DNA from: Bacteroidota bacterium
GTDB taxonomy: Bacteria > Bacteroidota > Bacteroidia > Cytophagales > Cyclobacteriaceae
NCBI GenBank assembly: GCA_023393375.1
Contig: JAEWLI010000108.1
Span: forward strand, 1 to 64,000
Reading direction: 5' to 3'
Length of the DNA: 64,000 nt
A program made the position numbers and the translations under genes. Shown here in pieces: positions 26,674 to 35,833 of the stretch (its first letter is position 1; each line of letters starts with the position of its first letter). The notes below the pieces were generated by a model. The model was given only the letters and a program-made list of their open reading frames with translations, searched no databases and was not told the DNA's origin.

Positions 26674-28989
26674 ATGACTGCATTTAGATATATGATAAAA
26701 GCCTTTTTCCTTACATCACTTATTATTTTTATCTTTATAAATAAAGGAATCACACAAATTTCTGTAAACGTTTTAGACAGCCAATCCGGCATTCCTCTAT
26801 ATGGTGCTACCATACAGATCATTGATCAAGAAGAAATTTATATTACTGATCAGACAGGAGTTTCGCAAATCGATTTACCACCTCCATTGAAGTTGAAAAT
26901 ATCTTTCGTAGGTTATGAAACCCGGACAATGAATATTGATGATGGATCAAATGTTTTCACTGTTTTATTAGAGCCTGAAAAAAGAATTTTGAATGAAATA
27001 ATGGTGACCGGTTATGAAGACAACCGAAGAATCATTGATGTTCCGGGGGCTATTCATAAACTTACCCCTGAAGATCTTCTACGATTTGACCAAACTTCCA
27101 TAGTAAGAGGAATTAATAATATTCCGGGGGTGAGAATGGAAGAGCGGTCTCCGGGCAGTTATCGGATTTCAATACGGGGCAGCTCCCTGCGTTCACCATT
27201 CGATGTCAGAAATGTAAAGATCTATTGGAACGGTATTCCTTTTACTGACCCAAATGGGATCACTCCCCTTAACCTGCTTGATATTAATCAAATGCAGAAT
27301 ATTGAAGTAGTAAAAGGTCCGGCAGCAAGTATTTATGGTGCAGGAATGGGAGGTGTGATCAACCTGAATACAGAAAAAGCAGCTTATGGCAAATCTGTCA
27401 GTGCTTCCTCTTCGTTTGGCTCTTATCAGATGAGAAGATATAGTGCGGCATATGAAAGTGGAAGTGATCATTCTAATTACAGGTTCATTTATAGCAAACA
27501 AACTACTGATGGTTACCGCGAACATACCGCTTTTGATCGGAACACTTTTCAGCTCAATGGTGAAGTCTATCAAACTGAAAAACTCACCCTTTCCGGGAAT
27601 ATTTTTTACAGCGACCTTTTTTATCAGGTTCCTGGAGGGCTTACATTGCAGCAGTATCAGGATAACCGGCGACAAGCACGACCAGGTACGGCATTCGTTC
27701 CCGGATCGGTACAGCAAAATGCTTCAGTAGATTATCAGGCATTCCTTACCAGCTTGAAATCGCATTATGTTTGGAGCCCTCATTTCGAAAATACGACTGC
27801 CATTTATGGGATTCAAAGCTTTTTTAAAATGCCATTTTTATTGGATTTTGAAAGAGAAACGAGACTGGGGATGGGTGGTAGAACAAGCTTCAAGTCTCGT
27901 TTTGATCTTGGAATGACGCAAGTAGAAATGGTTGCTGGTGGTGAGTATCAACAAATGTTTTTGGAAGGACGTAACTTCGGTAATAATGGAGGTTTACCTG
28001 ACTCATTAAGATTTGATGATGAAGTAATAGCGCGACAAGGTATGGCTTTTTTTAAAACAGATGTTTTCCTTACTGATTTTATCAATATTTCAGCGGGATT
28101 GAGTTTAAACCTTCTTGAATATGATATATACCGGCTAGTTGGCTTGAATAATGAGGAACCGGGCAGAATTATACGTAGCTTCAATCCCGTGTGGACACCC
28201 AGATTGGGTATTGTGGTAAAGCTTAATCCAAATATTTCTGCCCACGGAAGCTTTGGCACTGGCTTCTCCCCTCCGACTGTAAAAGAGATTAGAACAAGTG
28301 ATGGTGTAATTAATTCAGATCTGGCTCCGGAATCCGGAAGGAATTTTGAGGTAGGGATTAGGGGCACTTCTCTTAACCAACGACTTAATTTTGATCTGAC
28401 TGGTTTCAATTTTAAACTGAAAGAAACCATTGTTACCTACACCGATGATCTATTTGCCACTCAAAAGTTCAGAAATTCCGGTACTACTAATCAATGGGGA
28501 ATGGAAATGACTGGGTTTTATGATTTGATCCAAAATACCACAGGTTTCATACAAAATCTACGATTTAGTGGTTCATATGCCTATCATCACTTCAGATTTG
28601 GTAATTATCTCCATTTGGATCAGGATTTTTCAGGTAATCAACTCACAGGAGTAGCACCGCATGTGGCCACTGGGTCTATTGATCTCACTACAAGCAGGGG
28701 TTTATATGGCTATTTTTCCTGGCATTACACCGATGGCATTCCTCTTAATGATGCCAATACGGTATATTCATCTTCTTACCATTTAGCTGATATAAAATTA
28801 GGCTGGCAAAATTCATTTCAAAAAATGACTTTTGATGTCCATATTGGAATGAACAATATGCTTAATGAAAAATATAGTCTTGGAAATGACCTGAATCCAT
28901 TTGGAGAAAGATATTTTCAACCAGCGGCAGAAAGAAATATTTTTACAGGAGTCAGGGTGGTTTATGCCTTAAGTGATAACATCAGATAA
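26674..28989 (+). CDS. TonB-dependent receptor, FecA/siderophore type
   Basis: A 771-residue outer-membrane receptor. In order: signal peptide (to about residue 30), carboxypeptidase-like regulatory domain (VLDSQSGIPLYGATI to YETRTMNI, about 31-100), a plug domain (ENRR-like region to VINLNTEKA, about 120-240, including IRGSSLRSPFDVRNVKIYWNGIPFTD) and a 22-strand beta barrel ending in VYALSDNIR. There is no SusD homologue next to it, so a siderophore, haem or vitamin is more likely as substrate than a glycan. It is transcribed alone, diverging from the parA pair. Confidence 0.92.
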   Translation: MTAFRYMIKAFFLTSLIIFIFINKGITQISVNVLDSQSGIPLYGATIQIIDQEEIYITDQTGVSQIDLPPPLKLKISFVGYETRTMNIDDGSNVFTVLLEPEKRILNEIMVTGYEDNRRIIDVPGAIHKLTPEDLLRFDQTSIVRGINNIPGVRMEERSPGSYRISIRGSSLRSPFDVRNVKIYWNGIPFTDPNGITPLNLLDINQMQNIEVVKGPAASIYGAGMGGVINLNTEKAAYGKSVSASSSFGSYQMRRYSAAYESGSDHSNYRFIYSKQTTDGYREHTAFDRNTFQLNGEVYQTEKLTLSGNIFYSDLFYQVPGGLTLQQYQDNRRQARPGTAFVPGSVQQNASVDYQAFLTSLKSHYVWSPHFENTTAIYGIQSFFKMPFLLDFERETRLGMGGRTSFKSRFDLGMTQVEMVAGGEYQQMFLEGRNFGNNGGLPDSLRFDDEVIARQGMAFFKTDVFLTDFINISAGLSLNLLEYDIYRLVGLNNEEPGRIIRSFNPVWTPRLGIVVKLNPNISAHGSFGTGFSPPTVKEIRTSDGVINSDLAPESGRNFEVGIRGTSLNQRLNFDLTGFNFKLKETIVTYTDDLFATQKFRNSGTTNQWGMEMTGFYDLIQNTTGFIQNLRFSGSYAYHHFRFGNYLHLDQDFSGNQLTGVAPHVATGSIDLTTSRGLYGYFSWHYTDGIPLNDANTVYSSSYHLADIKLGWQNSFQKMTFDVHIGMNNMLNEKYSLGNDLNPFGERYFQPAAERNIFTGVRVVYALSDNIR

Positions 28990-29083
28990 TATTGGTCATT
29001 AAATTACACTGAATTTTCAATATCACCCATTTCATGAGTGAATGTTTTTGTTTATATTAGCATAGAAAGTAAATTGCTTGAGC

Positions 29084-30268
29084 ATGAACGTAAGAAGGGG
29101 CTGGGAGAAAAATATTTTGTTACTCTTTATTGTAGGATGTTTTGTGATCATGGGGTGTGAGAAAAACATACCAGAACCAGGCCTGGCAACTGATATACGA
29201 AACCTTACTTATGAAGAAAAAACGTTAATATCCCAATCCAATCAATTGGCATTTAAAATGATGGAGAATTTCCATCAGTCCCATCCCGATAAGAATATTT
29301 TCTTTTCTCCTCTTACTATCGGAATGGCAATGGGGATGATGTACAACGGAGTGGAAGATAGCCATAAACTTCATTTTAACACAATATCCGGGTTTGATGG
29401 TTCTGAAATGCAGGTAAATAAAGCTTTCAGTGAATTGACGCAATTGCTGCAAAAGCTGGATGACAATGTGCAGATTAATTTATCAAATTCTTTCTGGCAC
29501 GATCGAAAACTTGTAATGAACGACCTATATAAGGATAAAATCATGGCATATTATGCTGCCGAAGCTGAAGGTATCAATTTCGGAAGCATACATTCATCAC
29601 AATATATCAATCGACTGGTCAGCTCAAAAATAAAAAAAACCATTGATCGGGTCAACTATCCCCTAAATAATGATTATCAGGCTTTAATGATTAATGCGGT
29701 GTCATTTTCTGGAATATGGTCATATCCGGCAGATGCCTTATTCAAAAACATGAGCTTTAACGGGAAAACAGCTGATTATGAATTTATCCCCAATGCCACA
29801 GTCGGCATTTACGAAAACATGGATTTCAGGCTAATTGATATTCCCTATGGTAAAGGTTTCTTTAGCATGACTTTGTTAATCCCCGAAAAGAATAACACCC
29901 TCCCAACATTAAATTACCAGGAATTGGATCATTATATAAAAACTTCTGATAGCACAAGGCTGGATTTATACCTACCATTGATCACCGCTAACCAAAAGTT
30001 TGATATGCTTCAATTTTTCAATCAAAATGATCTTCAACATTCCTTCTCTTCCATGTTTATTGGTGCTTCACCGAAATTTGATGTGATCATGCACGATTCA
30101 CACCTTGATCCACCTACAGGTCAAGCACTGGTTCCCGTGGTCAATAATAAAATTTCACCCGAAAATTCTCATAACTTAATTGTTGACCAGCCATTTTTAT
30201 ATTTTATAAGAGAAAAACATACCGGAATGATATTATTTGCCGGAAAGTTTCTCCATCCTGAGAGTTAA
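29084..30268 (+). CDS. Serpin-family lipoprotein, probably non-inhibitory
   Basis: A serpin-fold protein of about 394 residues. The upstream in-frame TTG (29078) is less likely than ATG 29084. The signal peptide ends at a lipobox with Cys25 (IMGC). Serpin landmarks are clear: NIFFSPLTIGMAMGMMYNG, the NSFWHDRKL stretch, INAVSFSGIW, and the C-terminal signature DQPFLYFIREKHTGMILFAGK. The reactive-centre hinge, normally EEGTEAAAAT, reads DPPTGQALVPVV here, with bulky residues and a Pro where Ala is needed for loop insertion. So the protein has probably lost protease inhibition or uses an unusual mechanism. It precedes nnrD by 24 bp. Confidence 0.88.
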   Translation: MNVRRGWEKNILLLFIVGCFVIMGCEKNIPEPGLATDIRNLTYEEKTLISQSNQLAFKMMENFHQSHPDKNIFFSPLTIGMAMGMMYNGVEDSHKLHFNTISGFDGSEMQVNKAFSELTQLLQKLDDNVQINLSNSFWHDRKLVMNDLYKDKIMAYYAAEAEGINFGSIHSSQYINRLVSSKIKKTIDRVNYPLNNDYQALMINAVSFSGIWSYPADALFKNMSFNGKTADYEFIPNATVGIYENMDFRLIDIPYGKGFFSMTLLIPEKNNTLPTLNYQELDHYIKTSDSTRLDLYLPLITANQKFDMLQFFNQNDLQHSFSSMFIGASPKFDVIMHDSHLDPPTGQALVPVVNNKISPENSHNLIVDQPFLYFIREKHTGMILFAGKFLHPES

Positions 30269-30292
30269 AACACTTAAGTGTACAGCTAAACC

Positions 30293-31792
30293 ATGAAAAT
30301 ACTTTTATCCTCACAGATTAAGGAAGCAGACAATTATACCATCGGTCATGAACCAATATCTTCATTGGATTTGATGGAAAGGGCGTCACAAGCATTTACA
30401 AAATGGTTTTTGGGCAAATTCGATTCGTCGAACCGAATAGTAGTTTTTGCCGGCCCGGGAAACAATGGAGGAGATGGTCTTGCAGTATCCCGTTTGCTCA
30501 TGGAAAAAGGATATCAAGTTCAAGTGAATATATTTAGATCCGGTACAACTGGTAGTCCAGATTTTAGAGCTAACCTGGAAAGAATTGAAAATAAGAATGT
30601 TATCAATGAAGTGAACCACAAGGATCAGCTACCTGAGATTCGTTCAACTGATATTGTAATTGATGGATTATTTGGTTCAGGACTATCCAGACCTGTTGAG
30701 GGCATTTTTTCAATGGCGATCCAGCATATCAACAATATAAAGCCTACTGTTGTAGCCATTGATATCGCATCAGGGTTGTTCAGTGATAAAAAATCTGAAG
30801 GTGAGAATATCTTAATGGTTGATTATACCATTTCTTTTCAAGTACCCAAACTGGCTTTTTTTATGCGTGAAAACTTCCCTTTTGTAGGTGAGTGGAAAGT
30901 AGTAGATATTGGATTGGATAAGAGATACATTGGTGGCCTGCACAGTAACTATTATACAATTGAAAAAAATGTGGTTGCTTCATCTTTACCACAACGAAAT
31001 AAGTTTTCCCATAAAGGTAATTTTGGTCGCACAATTCTCATCGCTGGAAGTAGAGGCAAACTGGGTGCAGCAATTTTATGCAGCCGTGCTTGTCTGCGTG
31101 GCGGTGTTGGTTTACTAACAGTGCATATACCTGAGTATGGTTATCAGATTATGCAAATGTCTGTCCCAGAGGCTATGGTCACCATTGATCCATCTGTAGG
31201 TTGTTTTTCAGAAATGCCGGATATTGATCAATTTGATTCGCTTGGGATTGGGCCAGGACTGGGGACCAACGATAAAACCATTCATGCTTTTGATGAATTA
31301 TTGAATAGGATAGATTTCCCTATTGTCATAGATGCCGATGGTTTGAATATTTTAAGTATGTATAAAGAACTTATAAAAAAGGTTCCTAAAAATTCTATTC
31401 TTACCCCGCATCCCAAAGAATTTGAACGGCTGGCGGGAGCAACCAATGATGACTTTGAGCGGTTGGAAGTTCAAAGACAATTTGCAATACAACATCAGCT
31501 TTATATAATTGTAAAAGGAGCTCATACTACTGTTGCCACCCCAGAAGGAAAAATATATTTTAATACAACCGGAAATCCCGGAATGGCTACCGCAGGAAGT
31601 GGGGATGTATTAACGGGTATCACAACTGCTTTACTTGCGCAATTGAAAGATCCTTTTAAAGCATCCTTTTCTGCTGTGTACTTACATGGTATGGCAGGGG
31701 ATTTAGCTGTTGAAGATAAAGGTGAAGTAGCCTTAATAGCTTCAGATATTATCGATTTTCTTCCCAAAGCTTTTCAGAAATTAAGAGAATAA
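30293..31792 (+). CDS. nnrD: Bifunctional NAD(P)H-hydrate epimerase/dehydratase
   Basis: Repairs damaged NADHX and NADPHX. The N-terminal YjeF_N epimerase domain (about 1-220) carries FAGPGNNGGDGLAVSRLL and DGLFGSGLSRP. The C-terminal ADP-dependent dehydratase domain (about 230-499, ribokinase-like) carries SHKGNFGRTILIAGSRGKLGAA, SLGIGPGLGT, DADGLNIL, LTPHPKEFERL, and the catalytic region GNPGMATAGSGDVLTGI. Length of 499 is normal for the fused enzyme. A detached copy of its 3' end lies at 32998-33085, beyond the DoxX-like gene. Confidence 0.97.
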   Translation: MKILLSSQIKEADNYTIGHEPISSLDLMERASQAFTKWFLGKFDSSNRIVVFAGPGNNGGDGLAVSRLLMEKGYQVQVNIFRSGTTGSPDFRANLERIENKNVINEVNHKDQLPEIRSTDIVIDGLFGSGLSRPVEGIFSMAIQHINNIKPTVVAIDIASGLFSDKKSEGENILMVDYTISFQVPKLAFFMRENFPFVGEWKVVDIGLDKRYIGGLHSNYYTIEKNVVASSLPQRNKFSHKGNFGRTILIAGSRGKLGAAILCSRACLRGGVGLLTVHIPEYGYQIMQMSVPEAMVTIDPSVGCFSEMPDIDQFDSLGIGPGLGTNDKTIHAFDELLNRIDFPIVIDADGLNILSMYKELIKKVPKNSILTPHPKEFERLAGATNDDFERLEVQRQFAIQHQLYIIVKGAHTTVATPEGKIYFNTTGNPGMATAGSGDVLTGITTALLAQLKDPFKASFSAVYLHGMAGDLAVEDKGEVALIASDIIDFLPKAFQKLRE

Positions 31793-32034
31793 ATCATCAG
31801 GAATTATATGACTTAATCACGGGGACAAATGTGCAGTTAACATTCTCTAACCTGATATTACTTAATAAAAAGGTGATGATTCATGAAAACAATATGGAAT
31901 GTCACCCCGTAGCTAACAATAATAGAAAAGAAAAGATTATTCAATCTTGCAATTTGAGTAAAGCGATCTTCTTTGTTATGAGGTATCATTTTTATAAAAG
32001 GATAAAAATAGTTCGATGAGTTAATTTCATTCCA

Positions 32035-32826
32035 ATGAAACCATATATCGAGATATTACCCAAAGTTGGAAAATATTTTTTCGCTATTGGAATAATGGCA
32101 ATTGGTATTGAACATATTATTTTTAATGATTTTATTATCGGTCGCGCACCCAGCTGGCCTGATAATTTATCAGGACAATCAATATGGGCATATGTTAGTG
32201 GATTTTATTTCTTTGTGGTCGGGCTTATGATATTATCTAAAATACATGTCCGGAAAGTATCACTGTTGGGTGCAGCTATTATTTTTATTTGGGCTTTTAT
32301 AAGACACTTACCCATTGTTCTAACCGATACACTTTTAGCTCCCTCCTGGACTTCAGCTGGAAAAGCTATGTTATTTATTGGAGGTTTGTTTGTGATTGCA
32401 GCAACATCACCTTCTTTTAAGGACCAATCCAGGCTAATTAATATCCCGTTTATTAACTCCTACTCTGGTTTAGTTACAACTAGCAGGATTTGCCTGGCTA
32501 TTTTTCTATTGATTACCGGCTTGCAACATTTTATATTTGTTAAGTTTGTAGCCTCCCTCATTCCTGTATGGTTCCCGGGTGATCCGATTTTTTGGACTTA
32601 TTTTGCCGGAGTAGCCCTTATTTGTGGCGGTCTTGGCATTTTAATCTCTAAAACGACCTCCTTAGCTGCGTTCCTATCCGGGACAATGATATTTTCTTGG
32701 TTCTGGATCGTTCATTTACCAAGAGCAGTGGCCAGCATGAGTGATAATATAGCGATATTTGAAGCATTAGCATTTTCGGGAATTGCATTTATATTAATGA
32801 AACCTGATATTTTAAAACAAGAATGA
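32035..32826 (+). CDS. DoxX-like membrane protein with two tandem repeats
   Basis: A 263-residue inner-membrane protein with about eight helices. It looks like two copies of a four-helix DoxX unit: the first (about 1-125) has FFAIGIMAIGIEHIIF and IWAYVSGFYFFVVGLMIL, the second (about 140-260) has ICLAIFLLITGLQHFIF and FWTYFAGVALICGGLGIL. The DoxX superfamily includes quinol-oxidase-associated and stress proteins of mostly unknown role. The gene sits between nnrD and a partial second copy of the nnrD 3' end, which suggests that it arrived or moved together with a local duplication. Confidence 0.75.
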   Translation: MKPYIEILPKVGKYFFAIGIMAIGIEHIIFNDFIIGRAPSWPDNLSGQSIWAYVSGFYFFVVGLMILSKIHVRKVSLLGAAIIFIWAFIRHLPIVLTDTLLAPSWTSAGKAMLFIGGLFVIAATSPSFKDQSRLINIPFINSYSGLVTTSRICLAIFLLITGLQHFIFVKFVASLIPVWFPGDPIFWTYFAGVALICGGLGILISKTTSLAAFLSGTMIFSWFWIVHLPRAVASMSDNIAIFEALAFSGIAFILMKPDILKQE

Positions 32827-32997
32827 AAAATTAGAACTGTTAAATAAAAAGAAAACGTTTCAGCAGGAATATCTGGCATTTCTAAAAAATGTCATGTAGA
32901 ATATGATGAAAGGTATTTATGAATTAATGGTTCTATATATAAACCTGAGGGCCTACCTTTTAACAAACATCCGATTGGCCAAATTAAATACCATGTG

Positions 32998-33085
32998 GGG
33001 GAAGAAACCATAATAGCTTCAGATATCATCGCGATTTTCTTCCCAAAGCTTTTCTGAAATTAAGAGAATAAATCCTCAGTAATTA
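32998..33085 (+). pseudogene. Detached copy of the nnrD 3' end
   Basis: This stretch matches 31721-31806, the last 24 codons and the stop region of nnrD, with a 2-bp insertion (ATCATCGCGA against ATTATCGA) and scattered substitutions. The insertion shifts the frame, so IASDII is kept but the DFLPKAFQKLRE ending is lost. There is no start codon or upstream coding part. It is a non-functional remnant that forms a direct repeat around the DoxX-like gene. Confidence 0.8.
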
Positions 33086-33097
33086 TTAGTAATGCTA

Positions 33098-34471
33098 TCA
33101 ATACAAGGAATTAAGCTCAACCTTTTTTCTGAAATCTGGATTTTTTCTCACTTCATTCAGATCCAGAAAAGTGGAGGCTTCCCAGTAATTTTCCACATTA
33201 AATTTTAGCAGGTATATTTCTTCACGTGGGGTTTTATCCATTTGGATCATCACCCTTTTATCAGAAGGGATTACTTTTTGCGTTTTTTGGTCTATTACAT
33301 CGATTTTTAAGTTAAGATTTGAAAACAACTCAAAGTCTCTCTCCAGATAAACTTGTTTTTTAAACTCAGTGAGGTCAAGAGGAAAGGTATAGGTAAAATT
33401 ATTATCCTGAATTACATTAAAATCATACCTCATCCCTTTATACAATTCCATCGTAAATTTTCCATCTGATTCTGTATTATCAAATGTGGTAATTACTTCT
33501 TTAGAATAGGAATTGACAATTTCAAGATTTACACTCAATCCTAATTTATAAACTGCATCTATTACGCGGCCATATAAAGTGATTCTATCAAATTGCCGCT
33601 GATCAGTAGGTATCACTGCTTCATAAATGTCGCTGTCGTAATAATAATATATTTTCTCTCCATCAGGGGTAATACAGGGGGATTGCTCATTGCCAGAGGA
33701 ATTGATAAAATCTATCGGTACTGGTTCAGACCACATGCCATCTGGCTTTAAACGAGTTTGATAAATATCGAAACCACCTTTACTGTTAGCCCTCAGCGAA
33801 GAAAATAACAAGGTTTTTCCATCTACCATAATCCGTGGAGACCGCTCACAATTGAAGTTTACAGGATAAGGCAAGGCCACTGGTTCCTGCCAATTACCGT
33901 TTTCATCCAAATCTGATTTATACAAAATAAAACAATGAACTTTGGCATCCTTATCAAAAGCATAATCTGTATTTTCACGCATGAAGTACAGCGTTTTACC
34001 ATCGGGAGAAATACTTGGTGCACCTTCGTATCTGAAACTATTGATAGGTTTGCCAATATTCATTGCTTCTGTCCATTCGCCATTCAAATATCTACAATAA
34101 TAAATGTCTTCGGAACTTACTCCTTCAGATCCTGCGACATAAGCAGAAAAGAATAAAGTTTTCCCATCATAGCTTAAGCCCGGACCTCCACCCGATAGAT
34201 TGCGGAATTTCGAATTAATCTTGTCCAAAGGAACAGGTACGGACCATTCGCCAGCATGAAACGTAGATTGATACAAATACCATCGGTCTTTTCTCATTTG
34301 TTGGAAAATCATGGTTTTCCCATCGCCACTTAGTGTAGGGGAAAATTCCAGAAATTTGGAATCGCTAATATTTTTTACAACTTTTGGCTTTTGCTGTGCT
34401 TGTCCATCAGTAGGAAGAAGGGCAGAAATAATCCATAAAAACACTATAAAGCCTAAAGTTAATTTTTTCAT
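33098..34471 (-). CDS. PD40/TolB-like beta-propeller exported protein
   Basis: An exported protein of about 457 residues. The true start is the ATG at 34471 (MKKLTLGFIVFLWIISALL), where a normal signal peptide ends in GQAQ; a longer frame upstream would bury it. The body has five to six PD40 (WD40-like) blades such as FSPTLSGDGKTMIFQ, GGPGLSYDGKTLFFSA, GAPSISPDGKTLYFM, SPRIMVDGKTLLFSS and SPCITPDGEKIYYY. The C-terminal third is beta-rich and resembles the carboxypeptidase-like domain of Bacteroidota PD40/OmpA proteins, but no OmpA domain follows. It may take part in cell-envelope or type IX-related assembly; this is inference. Confidence 0.82.
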   Translation of the reverse strand: MKKLTLGFIVFLWIISALLPTDGQAQQKPKVVKNISDSKFLEFSPTLSGDGKTMIFQQMRKDRWYLYQSTFHAGEWSVPVPLDKINSKFRNLSGGGPGLSYDGKTLFFSAYVAGSEGVSSEDIYYCRYLNGEWTEAMNIGKPINSFRYEGAPSISPDGKTLYFMRENTDYAFDKDAKVHCFILYKSDLDENGNWQEPVALPYPVNFNCERSPRIMVDGKTLLFSSLRANSKGGFDIYQTRLKPDGMWSEPVPIDFINSSGNEQSPCITPDGEKIYYYYDSDIYEAVIPTDQRQFDRITLYGRVIDAVYKLGLSVNLEIVNSYSKEVITTFDNTESDGKFTMELYKGMRYDFNVIQDNNFTYTFPLDLTEFKKQVYLERDFELFSNLNLKIDVIDQKTQKVIPSDKRVMIQMDKTPREEIYLLKFNVENYWEASTFLDLNEVRKNPDFRKKVELNSLY

Positions 34472-34777
34472 TTCCAAGGAGTTAGATATTGGTTCAATAT
34501 TAATGAAGATGCAAAACTCCCTCAATGCATTTTACATGGTTTTATTACGTCTATGCAGTTTTTTGTAAAATATATCACTGTGTGGAGATTTATATTTGTT
34601 AATTCCTGTTAAGTGTTGTTTTCGATTTAAACAATTTGGTTAACAATCAGATTATTAAAACAGGCTGAAACCGGGTTGATTGGAAAAAAATCAGATTTCA
34701 TCCAAAAAGAGGGCATTAAAAGGTAAACACATTGAAATCTTCATAGCATTCTATTAATTGCTTATAATCCGCATTTC
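34472..34777. other. Divergent intergenic region between PD40 gene and RND operon
   Basis: About 300 bp of AT-rich DNA. It must carry the promoters of both flanking units, but I see no full TAnnTTTG match or operator-like palindrome. Confidence 0.4.
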
Positions 34778-35833
34778 ATGCAAAAACTTATATTGAAAAT
34801 TATTACAGGAGTGTGGTTGTTTACCCAATCCTGTGGCACAAAAGACGCAAACAACAATCCCAACAAGCAGCAAGCGGTACGGGCCGATGGCATGTTGGTT
34901 ACAGCAGAAGCTTTTACTTCTATTGTACCATCTACGGCGAATATATTACCCTTTGAACAGGTGGATCTAAGTTCTCCGGTTAGTGGTAATGTCTTACAAA
35001 TATATTTCAATGAAGGTCAACATGTAAAAAAAGGCGACCTATTGGTGAAAATTGACGATCGGGCATGGAAAGCGCAATTGAAAGGACAAGAAGCAAGATT
35101 ATCGTCTATACAAAAGGAATTTGAACGGGCACAATCACTTTTGGAAATAGAAGGTGCCAGCCAGGAAGATGTAGATAGAATTGAGGCAGAATTAGCTAAT
35201 ATACAGGCACAAATAGAAGAATTAACTGTGATGATCAGCCTCGCCAATGTAAGAGCACCTTTTGCAGGTCAGGTAGGCATGAGGAATTTTAGTCTCGGGG
35301 CATATTTATCGCAAGGAGAGACAATCACTCAGCTGGTGCAGACCAATCAGGTAAAAATAGATTTTTCTTTACCTTCCAGATACGCTTCATTAGTAAAGAA
35401 AGATCACGAAATTACAGTTCTGCCATCTGCTTCCTCAGATACTGCTACAGCCATAGTTTACGCGATTAGCCCTATCCTTGATGCATCTACACGCACATTG
35501 CAGGTCAGGGCAATACTAAATAATGACAAAAATTTATTTATTCCCGGTGATTTTGCCAATGTGAGAATAAACATGGAACAGTTACAAGAAGCTTTGTTTG
35601 TGCCTTCAGAATCAGTTATCCCTGAGCTGAATGCCAATGTGATATATAAACTGCAAAACGGAAAAGCTAAAAGGCAGTTAGTAGAAGTGGGAATACGTAC
35701 AGAAAATGCTATCCAAATTACACAAGGAATAACCGAAGGCGATACCGTGTTGGTATCCGGATTATTACAACTTGACGATGGTGATGATGTAGAAATAGGT
35801 CAAATTGGTGAATTACGAGAGGATGTATTATGA
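34778..35833 (+). CDS. RND efflux periplasmic adaptor lipoprotein
   Basis: A 351-residue membrane-fusion protein of the AcrA/MexE type that links the inner-membrane pump to the outer-membrane channel. The signal peptide ends in TQSC (Cys19), so it is a lipoprotein. The biotinyl-lipoyl half-motifs are split by a short coiled-coil hairpin: VSGNVLQIYFNEGQHVKKGDLLVKID before and VRAPFAGQVGMRNFSLGAYLSQGETI after. The barrel and membrane-proximal domains follow, ending in ITQGITEGDTVLVSGLLQLDDGDDVEI. Its last four bases overlap the pump gene (ATGA), and the operon ends with a TolC-type gene. Confidence 0.95.
   Translation: MQKLILKIITGVWLFTQSCGTKDANNNPNKQQAVRADGMLVTAEAFTSIVPSTANILPFEQVDLSSPVSGNVLQIYFNEGQHVKKGDLLVKIDDRAWKAQLKGQEARLSSIQKEFERAQSLLEIEGASQEDVDRIEAELANIQAQIEELTVMISLANVRAPFAGQVGMRNFSLGAYLSQGETITQLVQTNQVKIDFSLPSRYASLVKKDHEITVLPSASSDTATAIVYAISPILDASTRTLQVRAILNNDKNLFIPGDFANVRINMEQLQEALFVPSESVIPELNANVIYKLQNGKAKRQLVEVGIRTENAIQITQGITEGDTVLVSGLLQLDDGDDVEIGQIGELREDVL

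Noticed and set aside
31831..32019. A 62-codon frame between nnrD and the DoxX-like gene
   Set aside because: Composition is random-like, and it lies in a non-coding spacer; an inverted pair ACGGGG.ACA/TGT..CCCCGT there is imperfect and far apart.
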